From assembly GCF_022965805.1 (NCBI RefSeq), contig NC_133101.1:3534001-3598000 (forward strand): a DNA stretch of 64,000 nt, in the 5' to 3' direction. The translations under genes were made by a program, and so were the position numbers. Position 1 is the first letter of the stretch, and the number at the start of each line of letters is the position of its first letter. The notes under the pieces are model-generated. The model worked only from the letters and a program-made list of their open reading frames with translations, did no database searches and had not been told where the DNA came from. This document shows, in pieces, positions 1 through 11,408 of the stretch. Source of the DNA: Primulina eburnea (lineage: Eukaryota > Streptophyta > Magnoliopsida > Lamiales > Gesneriaceae).

Positions 1-290
1 AGCTAATTTACAATCTATTTTTTATTTAAACTGAACTATTCACAGTTACGTGTGTTTTTTATTTGTTTGTTTACCTAAATTTATAAATGCTTAATTGAGG
101 TACAACCCATTTTCATTCCACTCGTCATACTCAAGAATCTAGTCGAATCTTATTTTATTTGTACATATCTCAATTCTTCTATATAAGACAAGTCTTCTCG
201 ATCATGTATTATTTATTACATAGAAAAACTTTATTCAACTCCAGGACACATAATGCAATGGGACAATTGACCTTTAATTTTCATTATTCT
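1..290 (-). other. Duplicated spacer unit S, inverted copy
   Basis: This non-coding stretch is nearly identical to 39468-39750. It is the reverse complement of the spacer seen on the plus strand at about 10620-10935, 47940-48235 and 62790-63050. It is a piece of the segmental duplication that surrounds each GRP gene. I see no coding potential. Confidence 0.75.
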
Positions 291-1120
291 CTTCTTTAAA
301 GTTCATGTACACGTGCATCCACACGCTACACCCAACACTCACACATTCGCACAATTCAAGTTGATGAAAACATACTCTTATATATACATATAAAAATAAA
401 TAAGGACCATTAGGGTTGATTTCATCCTACATGTAGGAGCACTATCCCATGATAGAATCAAGGGCTCAAATTTAGCCACACATACATGTGATCCACTAAT
501 TTTTCATATGTGTGTGAATCTTGTCCATCTAAAACATTTGAGGGCAGTACCCCACATGTACGTAGCATCGAAAGAACCGACCATTAGATGCATCTTAAGG
601 TAATATCCTCATGCAGTCATGCTAACATCTCACTAGAGTAAGATTAACAACCATCGTAATAGTAGTAATGATAATGATATTAGTACTAACAATTGTGTGT
701 TGTTAACATAAATTTACCCGTGCAATGAACGTAATGTTATTTTATGTAATAAATTATTAAAATTATTAAATATTAACATTTGAAAATCTATTAAAATTAT
801 TGATTTAATATAATGAATATATTTAAATTTAAAATATTATTATAAAAAATTATTATATCAAAAATATTTATATACATTTAAATGAGGATAGCAATTTTCT
901 ACCGTTAAATTAATTTATTTATCTTGATTGTGTGTAACTGTTACTAACAAAAATAAATCTAAAAAATCATATATTATTTTGTTTATCTAGAGTTTAAAGC
1001 GAGAGAGGTTAATAGTAACTACTTTTGGTGAGGTTTTTTTTATATTCCGAAATTGCCCTTAATGTTTTTTTATATTATAAAGTATCAGACGTTTAATGAA
1101 AGATAAATGTACGTAGTTTA
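291..1120. other. AT-rich duplicated flank, no gene
   Basis: Positions 300-720 and 720-1120 resemble 40391-41000 and 41925-42060, in the block around GRP copy 3. The copy-3 block carries extra insertions here (SINEs, AAT and TA repeats). No ORF with protein-like composition was found. Confidence 0.6.
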
Positions 1121-1636
1121 GTAAATAAAGTGTTGATTTCCTAAGTCCAAGTATGAGTTCAATCCCTATTTGGTTCATTTTATTGAACAACTCTCATTTT
1201 ATTTTTTTTTCATTTGTTTAAAAAAAATTAATATTTCAAATTACAGTTTAGTCGGTCACTATTTTTTTCACAATTATGGTAGGACCTCATTTAAAAATAA
1301 AACAAATTAATTATAAACAAAATGTAGAACGTGCTAAATGTGACTAGGATATATATTATAACTGCATGTAGTTAATTTATATAACACAATCAGATTCACA
1401 ATCACTATTCACTATGCATGCATCAACTTGTGTTCATATACATGCAGTAGACGAGTTAGCGCACGCAAAACTCGAGTATATATTACAGAAAGTTGAACAA
1501 CATTATTTTATTTGCCCGAACCTCGGAATTGTATCTTGTTGATCTGAATCTTAACATTTTTCATTGAATGAATTCTCTCCAAAGATATATGTGATGTAGT
1601 AGTAGAATTCAAATGTAGATCGATGTTTCATTGATT
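1121..1636. other. 3' flank of GRP copy 1, duplicated
   Basis: This sequence recurs downstream of GRP copy 2 (4320-4828) and copy 3 (42055-42544). It probably includes the 3' UTR and terminator of the minus-strand GRP gene. Nothing else is visible. Confidence 0.6.
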
Positions 1637-2540
1637 TCAAGGCTTGGCATGCCGACCTTCTTGACCGGCATAGTTGTGACGACAACAGCAATATGGACCA
1701 ACGTAAACCCGACAGCATAACAGGTTACAGGGAGGTCCAATATTACCACCTGCGAGCATAGAATTTGACATGTTTTTTGTGTTCGGTATTTCCGGGTTTT
1801 TATACCAGTACTGAAAATAATAAAAATGATTCCGTAAGTTGATCTAATTATGATTTTGATCCAATAACTTATCAAACTTTCGTATCAGCCCAATAATTTT
1901 ATATTTTATTCGAAAGTTTGGGATTGGGCCAACAAATTTTTGAAATAAAATAGTTATTATGTAGAGTCTGTGGACAACGATGAATTAATTTTCTTTTTAA
2001 AAAAAAAAATAGCCTTATTATTACTCTATCAAAACGCCCACAATCAAACTCAAATATTTCAAGTCATAAACATAGTCTCCTCATTTTTTTCTCAGTACAT
2101 TTCACTTAAAATCTCCCACATAATTCCAATTATTCAATAAGTTTTTCCTCTAAACCCCTGTTACTTTAAATTTTTCCTCGTTTCTATAGCTATAGCTTCA
2201 ACTATCATCTAGCCATTGTTAAATTGAAGCAACTATTTCAATTGAAATTAATAATAATAAAGATGCAAAATGATTGTTTTAAGTTTGATTCGAGGATGGA
2301 GTCTTCCAAATTAAAAAATAAGAATAATATAATGATGGAGTATGCTGATCGAAATGGTTATATCAGAAAGTGCAAGTTGTCAAATACCTTGATAAAGTAA
2401 CATACACATTTAAAGTAACTATTCTTACCTGAATCCTTAGTAATGGAAGTCTCAGCCAATTCCATTGCAACTACCTCGGAGGAAATGAGAAGAAATGTGG
2501 CAATTAAAATGCCAAGAAATAGAAGTCCCTTGAGCCCCAT
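1637..2540 (-). CDS. GRP copy 1: small secreted cysteine/glycine-rich peptide, two exons
   Basis: Exon 1 is 2540..2429 (112 nt) and ends in a GTAAG donor. Exon 2 is 1749..1637 after a GCAG acceptor. The splice is phase 1 and yields 74 residues. Residues 1-25 are a signal peptide (MGLKGLLFLGILIATFLLIS, then SSEVVA), followed by a short acidic stretch and a tail with cysteine frame CX3CCX7CCC and ending AGQEGRHAKP. The signal peptide plus CC-rich C-terminus ending in a YAGQ-type motif matches the plant GRP family (PF07172 type), and copy 5 confirms the glycine-rich form. The predicted product is secreted to the apoplast or wall; its function is unknown. It differs from copies 2-4 in having VVAMEL rather than VAAREL at the cleavage region. 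The upstream TATA found in copies 2 and 4 is degraded here. Confidence 0.72.
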
Positions 2541-3158
2541 GTTCGGTTTGGTTTTGAATAAGAATTAATGTAGGCACATTCGAATCTTAATTTAAAGAAT
2601 CAAAATTGGGATGCTATGAGTAGGCCCTTATCTAGCCGGGGAAAATAATTTTGTTGGTCATTAATTTTTTATTTTATTTTGAGTTTTGGTTCAATAAATT
2701 CTTAAAGTTTATTTTGATTCAATAACTTTGATATTTTTTTTTTGTTTTTAGTAATGTTTCATTGAAATATTAACGTGACATTGCAAAATACTAATTTGAA
2801 ATTGTAAAATATTAACATAATATTAGAAATTACTAATGTACCATAGAAAATTGTTGATGTGGTCGAAGTCATGTTAACAATTGGACAAAAATAACAAGAC
2901 GAGAATTGCTTTACGTATTAAGCTGGCTATTGAGAAAATGTCTTTGAAATAGCTTGCGAGGGTCGGGCGTATGTCTTACTTCAAAATTCATTTAATTCCG
3001 AAAATGACACACTTGTCTTCTTCCCCTTATAAGTGTGCCACGATATCACTCAAGTATTATGGTTAACTAGAGTACCACGTATACGCATTACATTTATAAA
3101 TAGTGATTGCGCTCATATAAGACAAGAGTGACCACATAAACACAAACTATTTTAATTG

Positions 3159-3160
<2 letters not shown>
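2541..3160. other. 5' flank of GRP copy 1, duplicated at 43346-43965
   Basis: This is almost the same sequence as the 5' flank of copy 3, so copies 1 and 3 arose by a recent duplication that included promoter DNA. At the place where copies 2 and 4 have TATAAATA, both read TTTAAATT on the coding strand. Confidence 0.7.

Positions 3161-3163
<3 letters not shown>

Positions 3164-3228
<65 letters not shown>
3164..3228. repeat. (TA)n microsatellite
   Basis: Uninterrupted TA dinucleotide run of about 65 bp. The matching place in the copy-3 block (about 43970) lacks it, so it expanded or was inserted after duplication. Confidence 0.95.
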
Positions 3229-3233
<5 letters not shown>

Positions 3234-3239
3234 TATATA

Positions 3240-4319
3240 TATAGATTTACAATATAAGGATATGATATGTGAAGATCTGAAATCTTGTAACGAGAAAACC
3301 TGTATATGTCATAAGAAATTTCAGCTCATTTTGGCACAACAATTTTTAGTTTCATGCAATCATAATCTTGAAAATTTGAATAATTATTTTCCCTTCATTA
3401 TTTACCATTTATCACCATTTTAATGACTAATTTAAACCACAATGAATCAGCCATTAAACTATCTATATTAAAAGAAAATAATGATAATTAAGAAGAGGTT
3501 AATGATCATGAATAAATGTTTTTAATATGAGGTTAATAGTCATGAATAAGTGTCATTAAGAGGAGGTTCATAACCATGAATAATGACATTTACGGGAGAT
3601 AAATGACAATGAATGGAGTGACCATTCACGTTACCTTTGGAGGCTTATAAATAGAGGCTTTGGTTTAGTGTAAAATCGCACCAAAATCCTATATATATTC
3701 GATACAGTTTTGCACACTTATTTTGTTCGATAAGTGAGCTTTTGCTATATATATTTTTTCGTAAATGGGTTTTTGATGTACTTTTATGTACACTTGTCTT
3801 TCATAAGTGTACAATTTGATATATATTGACATACTTGTTCTTCATAAGTGTGTCCACGTTTACACAAAAATAAATTATGTATGATTCTTGAAATTCGATC
3901 GACATATGTTATTTCTTCGATTTGCTAAATGATATTTGAAAGCATGTTTGAGAAAAATATTTTTGAAGGCACTGTTATGATTCGCATGTGAAGTGGTCAG
4001 AAAATTCTGACATTTGATTTGATTTGGCCCTGATGCGGTGGGATATAATAACCGATAATATGGCATCGCCCCTTTAGAAGATATAACTTAGGAAACTGAT
4101 CAGTTAGCCATGTAAAATAAGATGATTTTCAGTGTCATTTGTTTGATTTAATATGATATGATATGATTTGAACATGCTGTCTATATTCAAATGTTATATG
4201 TATATGTATTTTTTATCAACTATGATCGATCGACCCCTACTAGCTGAGTGTTTCCCCAAACACTGACCCCTTACTCTAAACTCTCCAGATAAGAACGAAG
4301 GTCAAATAGACGAGGATGA
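3240..4319 (+). mobile_element. Gypsy-type LTR fragment, truncated
   Basis: Homologous to 44050-44220 plus 44840-45480 in the copy-3 block, where the same sequence continues into an LTR end (CGTGACA at 45659) and a primer-binding site. It contains a TATA-like ATAAATAG near 3650. It stops at 4319, where the 3' flank of GRP copy 2 begins, so the LTR end and any internal region are missing. Confidence 0.5.
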
Positions 4320-4828
4320 ATAAAGTGTTGATTTCCTAAGTCCAAGTATGAGTTCAATCCCTATCTGGTTCATTTTATTGAACAACTCCCATTTTATTTA
4401 TTTTTCATTTTTTTAAAAAAATTAATATTTCAAAATTACAGTTTATTCGGTCACTATTTTTCACAATTATAGTATGACCTCATTTAAAAATAAACCAAAT
4501 TAATTAAAAAAAAATGCGTGCTAAATGTGACCAGGATAATATAATATATTATAATTGCATGTAGTTACATTTATATAACACAATCAGATTCACAATAACT
4601 ATTCACTATGTATGTATCAATTTGTGTTCATACACATGCAGTAGACGAGGTAGCGCACGCAGACTCGAGTATATATTACAGAAAGTTGAACAACATTATT
4701 TTTTTTTGGCCAACCTCGGAATTTTATCTTGTTGATCTGAATATTAACATTTTTATTGAATGAATTCTCTCAAAAGATATATGTGATGTAGTAGTAGAAT
4801 TCAAGTGTAGATTGATGTTTCATTGATT
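4320..4828. other. 3' flank of GRP copy 2
   Basis: Close match to 1124-1636 and 42055-42544. The left edge abuts the truncated LTR fragment directly, marking a rearrangement junction at about 4319/4320. No other gene is seen. Confidence 0.6.
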
Positions 4829-5722
4829 TCAAGGCTTGGCATGCCAACCTTCTTGACCGGCATAGTTGTGAGGACAACAACATGGAACACCCCGTCTCCG
4901 TCTCCGACAGCAAGCCAAATAACAGTGAGGTCCAAAATAAGCACCTGTGAGCATAAAATTTGACATGTTTTTTGTTCGGTATTTCCGGGTTTTTATACCA
5001 GTACTGAAGATAATAAAATTGATTCTGTAAGTTGATCTAATTATGATTTTGATCCAATAACTTATCAAACTTTCGTATGAGACCAATAATTTTATATTTT
5101 ATTCAAAAGTTTAGGATTGGCCCACCAAATTTTTGAGATAAAATAATAATTATGTAGAGTCTGTGGACAACTATGAATTAATTTTCTTTAAAAAAAAAGA
5201 AAAACTGTAAAAACATCCACAATCAAACTCAAATATTTCAGTTCCTAAACATAGTCTCCTCATATTTTTCTCACATTTCACTTAAAATCTCCCACATAAT
5301 TCCAATTATTCAATAAATTTTTCCTCTAAATCCCTGCTACTTTAAAATTTTCCTTGTTTCTATATATAGCTTCAACTATCATCTAGCCATTGTGAAATTG
5401 AAGCAGGTAATATTTCAATTGAAATTAATAATAATAAAAAAGATGCAAAATGATTGTTTTAAGTTTGATTCGAAGATGGAGTCTTCCAAATTAAAATAAT
5501 AATAATAATGATGACGCCGACGTGTGTATTTTTCGTTATATCAGAAAGTGCAAGTTGTCAAATATATATCCTAACAAAATAGTATAAACATTCAAAGCAA
5601 ATATTCTTACGATCAGTCTTGGCAATGGGAGTCTCAGTCAATTCCCTTGCAGCTACCTCGGAGGAAATGAGAAGAAATGTGGCAATTAAAATGCCAAGAA
5701 ATAGAAGTCCCTTGAGCCCCAT
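4829..5722 (-). CDS. GRP copy 2: small secreted cysteine-rich peptide with Arg-rich loop, two exons
   Basis: Exon 1 is 5722..5611 and exon 2 is 4944..4829, joined in phase 1 (GTAAG donor, CACAG acceptor) to give 75 residues. Residues 1-25 form a signal peptide ending SSEVAA, followed by RELTETPIAKTD. The tail has frame CX3CCX8CCC, with five consecutive arginines in the loop, and ends AGQEGWHAKP. The arginines come from alternating CGG/AGA codons. A TATAAATA box lies about 50 bp upstream of the start codon, and a long (AT)n run begins 33 bp beyond it. It is predicted to be secreted and strongly basic in the loop. Activity is unknown; an antimicrobial-like role is only a guess. Confidence 0.72.
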
Positions 5723-5770
5723 GCTCGGTTTGGTTTTGAATAAGAGTTAATGTAGGCGTATTCAACTCTC

Positions 5771-5778
5771 TATTTATA
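5771..5778 (-). promoter_or_regulatory. TATA box of GRP copy 2
   Basis: TATAAATA on the minus strand, about 50 bp before the ATG at 5722. The same box is present before copy 4 at 51152-51159. Confidence 0.65.
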
Positions 5779-5808
5779 GAAGCATACGTTTGGTATGGGA
5801 GGTTGAAG

Positions 5809-5810
<2 letters not shown>

Positions 5811-5896
<86 letters not shown>
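5811..5896. repeat. (AT)n microsatellite in the GRP copy 2 promoter
   Basis: An 86-bp pure AT run of 43 units, beginning 33 bp upstream of the TATA box of copy 2. No other GRP copy has a run this close to its promoter. Confidence 0.95.
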
Positions 5897-5899
<3 letters not shown>

Positions 5900-6535
5900 T
5901 TTGATTATTTTTAAATTTAAAATTTCATTTTTTGTTATATATATATATTATCGGGATTATTTTGTTAAAAAATAATTATTTTAGTAGTATTACAACTTAT
6001 TTGATTTATTTTTTATTTTTTATTTTTTATATATTTATAATATAATAATGTTATAATATAACAATCTTCCGGTCTGATCATTCAATTGAATCGATTCGTC
6101 TTGCTAAAATATTATTTTAATATATATCGATTCTATCACTAATCCAATTATCAAAACATGGTTTCATTTAATGAACAAAAATAACTTAGATCTCAACAAA
6201 TTGTTCACTTCTCTTTGGTGGGGGACTGGGATAGGGCTGTAAATGAATCTCGAAATTTTCGAACCGATTAGATAAATAATTGATTTGTATTTGAATTAAT
6301 CGAACTCGAGCAGAACTCGAACATGTTCGCATTTAAGTCATATATCATCTTAAATTCATCTCAAGTTTCACTAATTAATTTGAAACATAATGAAGCATAT
6401 TAAATATGTCCTAATTATGGCTTCCACTAATTTGTTTGATTGAACTATGAAATATAGGACTATTACAAAATGTTTATCTCAATGATCCGCTCACTTATTG
6501 TTGTGAATACTACCAGAACTTAGACTCTATATTAC
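5897..6535. other. AT-rich DNA with a short hAT-like fragment
   Basis: No gene is seen. The stretch around 6233-6330 reads GGGCTGTAAATGAATCTCGA and then a series of TCGAA words, as in the CTCG-rich non-autonomous hAT-like repeats of plants. About 6175-6225 resembles 61570-61620 beside GRP copy 5. Confidence 0.35.
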
Positions 6536-8467
6536 TGTTGGATCTCGATTTTCTCGTGCCCAAAATACAGCATAAATTTTAAAATTTTTAGATCTTGACA
6601 TTCAAAATGTATTTGGACACTCGTATGGTTTTATAATTAAACATTCATAGAGAGTTTAAACTTTTATACATTTGGTGAAACATTCACACGGCTCCAACTA
6701 TTCCGGGGTTAGCGGAGACAGCTCTTGATGAATTCCCTACGAAATTTCTTCAAATCTCCTTTCTTTAAGCCTCCTATCAAGTCCACGACTAGATCGTTTG
6801 TTCCTCTTCCAAATAACACTATAATATTTGAAAGAAGTTTCAACGTTGAGATAAAAAATCGAGAGACGACTCAATCTCTTTTTGAAAGGAGGGTGGACGA
6901 AAATTTTGAGGCTTTGGGAGAGGGGATTTTCGAAAATTGGAGTCCCTTGGAGGCCAGGGTTATGGCTTGCTTACTCTCTTTTATAATTAAGTCATGACCT
7001 AATATACATAATTAACATTAATGAGCTTAATTAATTAATTGGGCTAGTGCAACTAGTTTAGTTAATTAATCAAAATCCATTAAGAATTTTATTATTTAGT
7101 ATGTTGGACTTGTACTCCTACAAGCCCATTATATTTAATTTAATATTTAATAAACTCAACTTTTGAGTTTAATAAATTAAATCCTCATATTTTATAAATT
7201 CAACTACTTGAATTTATTTTCTCCGAATTTCATAAATCGAACTTCTTGAATTTACTATCTCTTAAATTCAACTCCTTGTATTTATTTTCTCAAATTTTAA
7301 TTATCATAAATTCAATTCCTTGAATTTATTATATCATAATATAAATTTAACTCCTTGAATTTATTTTCTCTAAACGAGAACAAATGATACAGTGCTTGTG
7401 TGACCTTCAATGGTCCAGTGATACAGATAGTCGTGGGTTCACAACTCATCGTGATTCAGGACTTTATTCGGGCTTACCCTAATTTGTCTCATTCTATGTA
7501 TCAATAATTGATCATTAGAATGTCAGAAATCATATTTCTGATTAAACTCATCGGATCATGGTAAGAGCGTCTAGTAGCATCGCCCCATTATTCTCTAGGT
7601 ATCACTGATAGTGCCTGCAAGAACCAGTCGATTATGATTAACGTACAGTACGGTCCCTTCATCTCATATATCCCGATCGAATCTGCAACTATTGGTTCAT
7701 CGAGAATTGCATAATAATTCGATAACTATGTGACATATATAAATAGTGACATCGCATGTACCATTTGGAGAACTCCTTCACCAACGTACATCTCATATTC
7801 TGGCCAGAAATTCCATGCACTATTATTTCATCAAATCACATAGGATATCCACACCCGTAGGTGAGCGGTGAATTCCCGACTACAATGCACTGGCTCTTAC
7901 ATGTATCACAATTTTACCTAATCTCGCCACCTGATGACTCTCATGGAGTCGGTAAACAAGTCAAAGCACAACCCTAGCGTATAGAGCTTCAGTGTTGTCC
8001 CGGGTCATAAGGACTAATAGTGTACAATCATAACCACTGACTTATCCTCTCGATGAATGATAACCACTTGAAAATTCCGAGGAAAGGTTGTTCAGTATAA
8101 TCATCATATGACTGACTACCTATCTATATATTTGGACATCTCTATGCCCTTACCAAGATATGTGGTACACAACATCACATATGTTAATCTCGAGCTCAAG
8201 CGACCTTTATCCATGTTTTAGACAGCTGAATCGACTAGGAACGAATTTAGATCATACAGTGTTTACAAATGAGTTTCAACATCGAATTACGATTTATTTG
8301 TATTAAAATATAATCAAGATCTTTATCTATGTTATTCACATGGGTATAAAGATAAAGAAATAACAAACCATGAAATAATGAATTATATTAAAATAAATAT
8401 TGTTTATTACAACTGAGTCAATAAAATCTCCAACCAACAGTGGGCTTACAGGACATCTACTCTAACA
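6536..8467 (-). repeat. Copia 3' LTR, 1932 bp
   Basis: Begins TGTTAGAGTAG on the minus strand and ends TCCAACA, so TG...CA ends are present. The purine-rich tract GGGCAAATGAGAGATT (8483-8468) adjoins it. The 90-residue open frame at 6725-6997 lies inside and is likely chance. There is no partner LTR in the window. Confidence 0.75.
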
Positions 8468-8610
8468 ATCTCTCATTTGCCCTAGAGCCAACTACCCATA
8501 AAATTTAATCACATTGCTTCGAGATGTTTCTCAAACAATGGTCCTGGCAAGGGCTTTGTAAGTGGATCAGCAACATTATCTGCAGAGGGGACTCTTTCGA
8601 CTGATATATC

Positions 8611-8871
8611 TCATCTTCCCACAATCTCCCGGATGATGTGGAATTTTCTCAATACATGTTTGGATCGCTGATGAGACAGTGGTTCTTTTGCTTGCGCAAC
8701 GGCACAAGTGTTGTCGCAGTACACCGGGACTGGATCAAATCCATTAGGAATAACGCCCAACTCTTGGACAAAATTTCTCATCCAAACTGCCTCTTTGGCT
8801 GCAGCAGATGCACCAATGTATTCAACTTCAATTGTGGAATCCATAACGGTGTTTGCTTGGAACTTTTCCAA
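8611..8871 (-). pseudogene. Copia RNase H fragment
   Basis: The translated segment contains VEYIGASAAAKEAVWMR and VYCDNTCAVAQAKEPLSHQR, typical of the Ty1/copia RNase H end of pol. Normal copia reads AEYI at the first motif. It is open for 86 codons only, then enters non-coding sequence toward the LTR. Confidence 0.8.
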
Positions 8872-8992
8872 GAGATAGCCACACCATTAAACATGAATAC
8901 AAAGCCAGAGGTCGATTTCGAATCATCTACGTCACATTGGACTCTTCCATAGAGAATCTCTTCAGAATAATATTCGATATAAGTGGCTTGGA

Positions 8993-9720
8993 TTAGTCCA
9001 GCATCCTCTTTGATCTATCTTTATAGATTTGTATTCCCAATACATAGGATACTTTACCCATGTCTTTCATGGAGAATTTACTTGTTAACCATACTTTAGT
9101 TGACTGCAGTAATCCTACATCATTCCCAATGAGTAGGATGTTATCAGCATAAAGTACTAGGAATGTCACTGCACTCCCACTGACTTTCTTGTACATGCAT
9201 GGTTTCTCAGGATTCTTAGGAAAACCAAATTCTTTGATAGTGCTATCAAATTTGAGGTTATAACTCCTTAACGCCTGCTTGAGACCATATATTGATCTCT
9301 GAAGTTTGCATACCTTATGCTCACTTCCTACTGAAGTCTATCCATCAGGTTGAGACATATAAATTTCTTCTTTGATGTCTCCATTGAGGAATGCAGTCTT
9401 TACATTCATTTGTCATATCTCATAGTCATAACATGCCGCTATGGCTAGTAGTATTCTGATGGATTTAAACATAGCGACTCGTGAAAAAGTTTCCTCACAG
9501 TCAGTTCATTTTCTTTGAGTATAACCTTTTGCAACCACTCTTGCTTTGAAGGCCAACACCTTCCCATTCGTCCCAAGCTTTCTTTTGTAGATCCATTTGC
9601 ATCCTATGGGAACGATTCCCTCAGGTGGATCCACCAATGTCCAGATTTGGTTTGAATACATATAGTCCATTTCAGACTGCATGGCTTCAAGCCATTTGGT
9701 TTAATAAGTATTAGATTCCA
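8993..9720 (-). pseudogene. Copia reverse transcriptase fragments
   Basis: The open part, 8993-9196, encodes FLVLYADNILLIGND and KFSMKDMGKVSYVLGIQIY. The catalytic YVDD box reads YADN, so the second aspartate is lost. From 9200 to 9720, RT-type sequence continues in several frames, including a segment reading VDPPEGIVPIGCKW. Upstream it joins directly to protease-type sequence, so integrase is deleted. Confidence 0.8.
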
Positions 9721-10221
9721 TATCAAGCATAGAAATAGAAATAATGTTTTTAACAAATTCAGGAACAAATAAAACGTCTATAAAAAATAACTTAAAATCA
9801 TTGTCCAAAATTAAAGTAACGTCTCCAACGACAGTGGCAGCAACTCTTGCTCCATTTCCTAGTCTTAGAAAGGTCTCTCACCATCTCTAAGCTTCTTGCT
9901 TCTTCCCATCACATGCAAATCATTGCATAGATAATAACCACATCCGGTATTCAATACCCAAGAAGATGTTTTAATAGAAACATTAACTTCAATATAAAAC
10001 ATACCATGGTCAGAACGCTTCTGGGCAAGATACTCCGTACAATTACGTCTCCAATGTTCATGCTTGTTGCAGTGGAAACAGACTTGTTCTGACTTGTTAG
10101 GATTTGTGGGCCCCGGAGTTGGTTTCTTGTATGGCCTCTTGTTGGGTTTGTTCTTCTTCAGAGGGACAAAACGCTTCTTGCCTTTATTTGGGTTGAATGC
10201 AATCCAACCCATTGCATTCAA
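9721..10221 (-). pseudogene. Copia gag zinc knuckle and protease fragment
   Basis: The 118-codon frame holds an intact CX2CX4HX4C knuckle (CFHCNKHEHWRRNC). It is followed by a protease motif WVLNTGCG, where the catalytic aspartate of LDTG is replaced by asparagine. Downstream, protease-like sequence continues to about 9721 before the jump to RT. Confidence 0.75.
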
Positions 10222-10296
10222 CCCATCAACAATTTTTCTTTGGTAGATTTATGCAACTTTGTAAATTCAATGGGGGTTGAATGCAATCCAACCCAT
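10190..10296. repeat. 23-bp direct repeat with hairpin at the copia junction
   Basis: The same 23 bp (GGGTTGAATGCAATCCAACC then CAT) occurs at 10190-10212, at the copia edge, and at 10274-10296, in the duplicated spacer that also occurs at 47600. Just after the first copy the inverse word TGCATTCAACCCA creates a hairpin. Confidence 0.7.
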
Positions 10297-11165
10297 TAAC
10301 AAATAATTTATTCAAGAGCTTGACAATATTTTCGTCAATTTAGATGATAAAAAAAATTTGTTCAAATATCATGACAAGTTGCATCTCAACTTCATTTTAC
10401 TACAATTTTCCACGTAGGGGTTTTTTATATAAAAAAAATACATAATAGAAGGTTAAAAAAATCATGGCAAACTGCATCTCAAGAGCAGAACCAGGATTTT
10501 AGAATCAGATGAGTAGAAAAAATAAATAAATAATTATTTTCCGGTGGAAAAAGTTATCATATATTTTATTTTTTTAATGAATGATTGTAACATTTATATT
10601 TAAAATGATATTATTTTTAATTTTCTGTGGGGGCAAATTAAAGGTCGCTTTTCTGATTGCATTATGTATGTCAAAGTCTTGTTTCTATACAGATGCATGC
10701 CTTCTTGGGACCAATTAAGGATAATAACACATGATATAGAAGACTTGTATTGTATAGAAGACTTGAGATATGTACAAATAACATTTCACTATATTCGTGG
10801 AATGAAAATGGGTGGTACCTCAATTAAGCATAATTTAGGTAAACAAACAAATAAAAAATTAAACACATGCATGTAACTGAGAATAATTCAGTTTAAAAAC
10901 AAAAAAATATAGATTGTAAATTAGCTTCTTCTTTAAAAAAAAAAGAAGAAGAAGATGTAAATTAGCTTTTATGTTCAATATTTCTGATACATTTATTTAA
11001 TTTATTTGTTCTTGATTAGGTGGAATTTTAATGGTTAAATTAATATTTATAGCTCCTAATTATGATTTTGTATGGTGTATAAGTGAAACCAAGGAATCGA
11101 GAAAAAATGCCGGAAAAAGAGAAGAAATAACCTGCACAAATTCCCCAAATCTCGGTCTATTTTAG
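10250..11165 (+). other. Duplicated spacer block without a GRP gene
   Basis: Matches 47582-48400 in detail, and partly 57930-58235 and 62790-63050. It includes spacer unit S (10620-10935), which is inverted at 1-290 and 39460-39750. The small open frames are not protein-like. This block is the flank of a GRP-type unit, but no GRP exon follows it. Confidence 0.7.
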
Positions 11166-11408
11166 TTTACGTTTGGTTTGAAGAATTTGAGTGGATTTGA
11201 TTTCGAATCCATACCTCAAATCCATTATATTCCTTTTGTTCAAAATTAGAATATATGATTTAAATTATCTTTTGTTAGCTAAGTACAATATTTTTGCTTC
11301 AATTTCAAATCTACTCATCAACCTCATAATTTCATATCTATAGATTTCAAAATCCTTGATTTGAAATCATCTCATACGTAAAAATTTATCAACCCAAACG
11401 CAACCTAG
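11166..11408. mobile_element. MITE of about 240 bp, Tourist/hAT-like
   Basis: The ends are imperfect inverted repeats, ACGTTTGGTTTGA on the left and GCGTTTGGGTTGA as the complement of the right. The inside is rich in palindromic GATTTCAAATC words. Related copies lie at 39095-39350 (inverted), 48405-48605 (5' part deleted) and 58236-58475. The superfamily is not resolved because no clear TSD was identified. Confidence 0.55.

Larger units (their letters stand above)
6536..10221 (-). mobile_element. Ty1/copia retrotransposon relic, 3' LTR present, integrase deleted
   Basis: The order on the minus strand is gag zinc knuckle and protease (10221-9721), reverse transcriptase (about 9720-8993), RNase H (8871-8611), polypurine tract, and 3' LTR (8467-6536). 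The integrase between protease and RT is missing, the frames are broken, and catalytic residues are altered. The 5' LTR and start of gag are lost at a junction near 10221. This is an old, dead copy. Confidence 0.85.

Noticed and set aside
1609..1875. 88-codon frame over GRP copy 1 exon 2
   Set aside because: Wrong frame: the cysteine-rich frame joined to exon 1 by a phase-1 splice fits all five copies; this frame is a shadow plus intron.
6725..6997. 90-codon plus-strand frame
   Set aside because: It lies within the copia LTR and opposite to element orientation; composition is not convincing.
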